From the NCBI GenBank assembly GCA_031256825.1, contig JAIRPV010000041.1, positions 1 to 64,000 of the forward strand: a stretch of 64,000 nucleotides of DNA, read 5' to 3'. The position numbers and the translations under genes were made by a program. This stretch comes from Oscillospiraceae bacterium (GTDB lineage Bacteria > Bacillota > Clostridia > Oscillospirales > Acutalibacteraceae). The notes under the pieces are model-generated. The model did not search any database, had not been told where the DNA came from, and worked only from the letters and a program-made list of their open reading frames with translations. Positions 63,639 through 64,000 of the stretch are shown in pieces (within the stretch, counting starts at the first letter, position 1; every line of letters begins with the position of its first letter).

Positions 63639-63688
63639 CAGGTGTCAGCGAGCGGGAAGATAGGCAGCAGGGAATTCTCTGACACCTG
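63639..63688 (+). repeat. Inverted repeat with heptamer core in tRNA spacer
   Basis: Perfect 10-bp arms CAGGTGTCAG and CTGACACCTG at 63639-63648 and 63679-63688. The loop (63651-63678) is four phased 7-mers including AGATAGG and CAGCAGG. It separates tRNA-Phe and tRNA-Gly and may be a processing hairpin. Confidence 0.75.
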
Positions 63689-63712
63689 AATCCTCCATGC
63701 TGCGCCAGAAAT

Positions 63713-63788
63713 GCGGATGTAGCTCATCTGGTAGAGCGCCACCTTGCCAAGGTGGAGGTAGCGAGTTCGAGCCTCGTCATCCGCTCCA
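63713..63788 (+). tRNA. tRNA-Gly (GCC)
   Basis: 76 nt, acceptor GCGGATG/CATCCGC, anticodon loop TTGCCAA, encoded CCA. Confidence 0.97.
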
Positions 63789-63789
63789 A

Positions 63790-63810
63790 ATGGCAGAAAC
63801 AGGAGGCAGG
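63790..63810 (+). repeat. Heptamer block between tRNA-Gly and tRNA-Cys
   Basis: Three phased 7-mers, ATGGCAG, AAACAGG and AGGCAGG, in the spacer. Confidence 0.6.
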
Positions 63811-63852
63811 GCATAGCCTTGGCTCCTTTGTTTCGGTGTTTGCCATCGGTTC

Positions 63853-63926
<74 letters not shown>

Positions 63927-63955
63927 TCTAAGTGAATCAAAAAAGATGCACAGGC

Positions 63956-63984
63956 CTCAACCCCTTGAATATCAAGGGGTTGAG
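63956..63984. terminator. 13-bp perfect hairpin after the tRNA cluster
   Basis: CTCAACCCCTTGA at 63956-63968 pairs fully with 63972-63984 across a 3-nt loop. No T run follows, so it may be a terminator of a different kind or a processing stem. Confidence 0.55.
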
Positions 63985-64000
63985 CGCTTGAAAAGGGCAA

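Overview
The window looks like chromosome of a moderately GC-rich, Gram-positive-type Firmicute, most likely a member of the Clostridia. The grounds are SD-led genes with near-consensus sigma-A promoters at 17-18 bp spacing, a PASTA kinase/PP2C pair, YmfF/YmfH/YmfI, a YerC-type TrpR protein, NrdR, LexA with an SOS-type layout, ferredoxin-dependent indolepyruvate oxidoreductase and many Sec/lipoprotein signals with an inner-membrane-only layout. I cannot assign a genus from sequence alone. No phage, transposase, CRISPR array or rRNA gene was seen.

Layout. 1-3479: the 3' part of a large repetitive surface protein and a smaller secreted partner, both ending in the same unusual aromatic C-terminal tail. 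3783-5120: an intracellular GH30-type glycosidase with its own promoter and a palindromic operator. 5371-14379: a long plus-strand operon (lipoprotein, EF-P modification genes ymfI-ymfF-ymfH, lgt, folD, a PspC protein and a murL-murD2 pair that would give an alternative route to D-Glu in peptidoglycan). 14339-23821: lexA, a class C beta-lactamase-like protein, a flavoprotein, thrS, yajC, a HAD protein, tgt and a Nudix hydrolase. 23818-30955: an orphan EutP-like GTPase and a split, archaeal-type glutamate synthase operon. 31033-35640 (minus): membrane FKBP, a third protein with the aromatic tail, a secreted cysteine-peptidase-like protein and MltG. 35836-41305: a DMT transporter and a complete branched-chain amino acid ABC transporter (livJHMGF). 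41446-45238 (minus): DUF378, ligA, a metallophosphoesterase. 45349-60337: a LuxR-type regulator with a 14-G run, lon, the conserved rsmB-rlmN-prpC-prkC-rsgA-nrdR string, then iorA-iorB-paaK-ACT for aryl-pyruvate fermentation. 60589-63272: YerC, a methyltransferase and a DUF4091 protein. 63360-63926: five tRNA genes (Val, Asp, Phe, Gly, Cys) behind a strong promoter.

The most unusual signals are (1) three secreted proteins in two loci that share a gapless 24-residue aromatic C-terminus following an Ig-like domain, one of them next to a secreted cysteine-peptidase-like protein, suggesting an undescribed surface sorting or anchoring signal; (2) a dispersed family of short repeats phased at exactly 7 bp (consensus YCTNNNN or its complement NNNNAGR), found at about ten places in 5' UTRs, spacers and even inside coding sequence, sometimes as facing arms; (3) the murL-murD2 pair; and (4) the poly-G tract in a regulator gene whose length sets three different C-termini.
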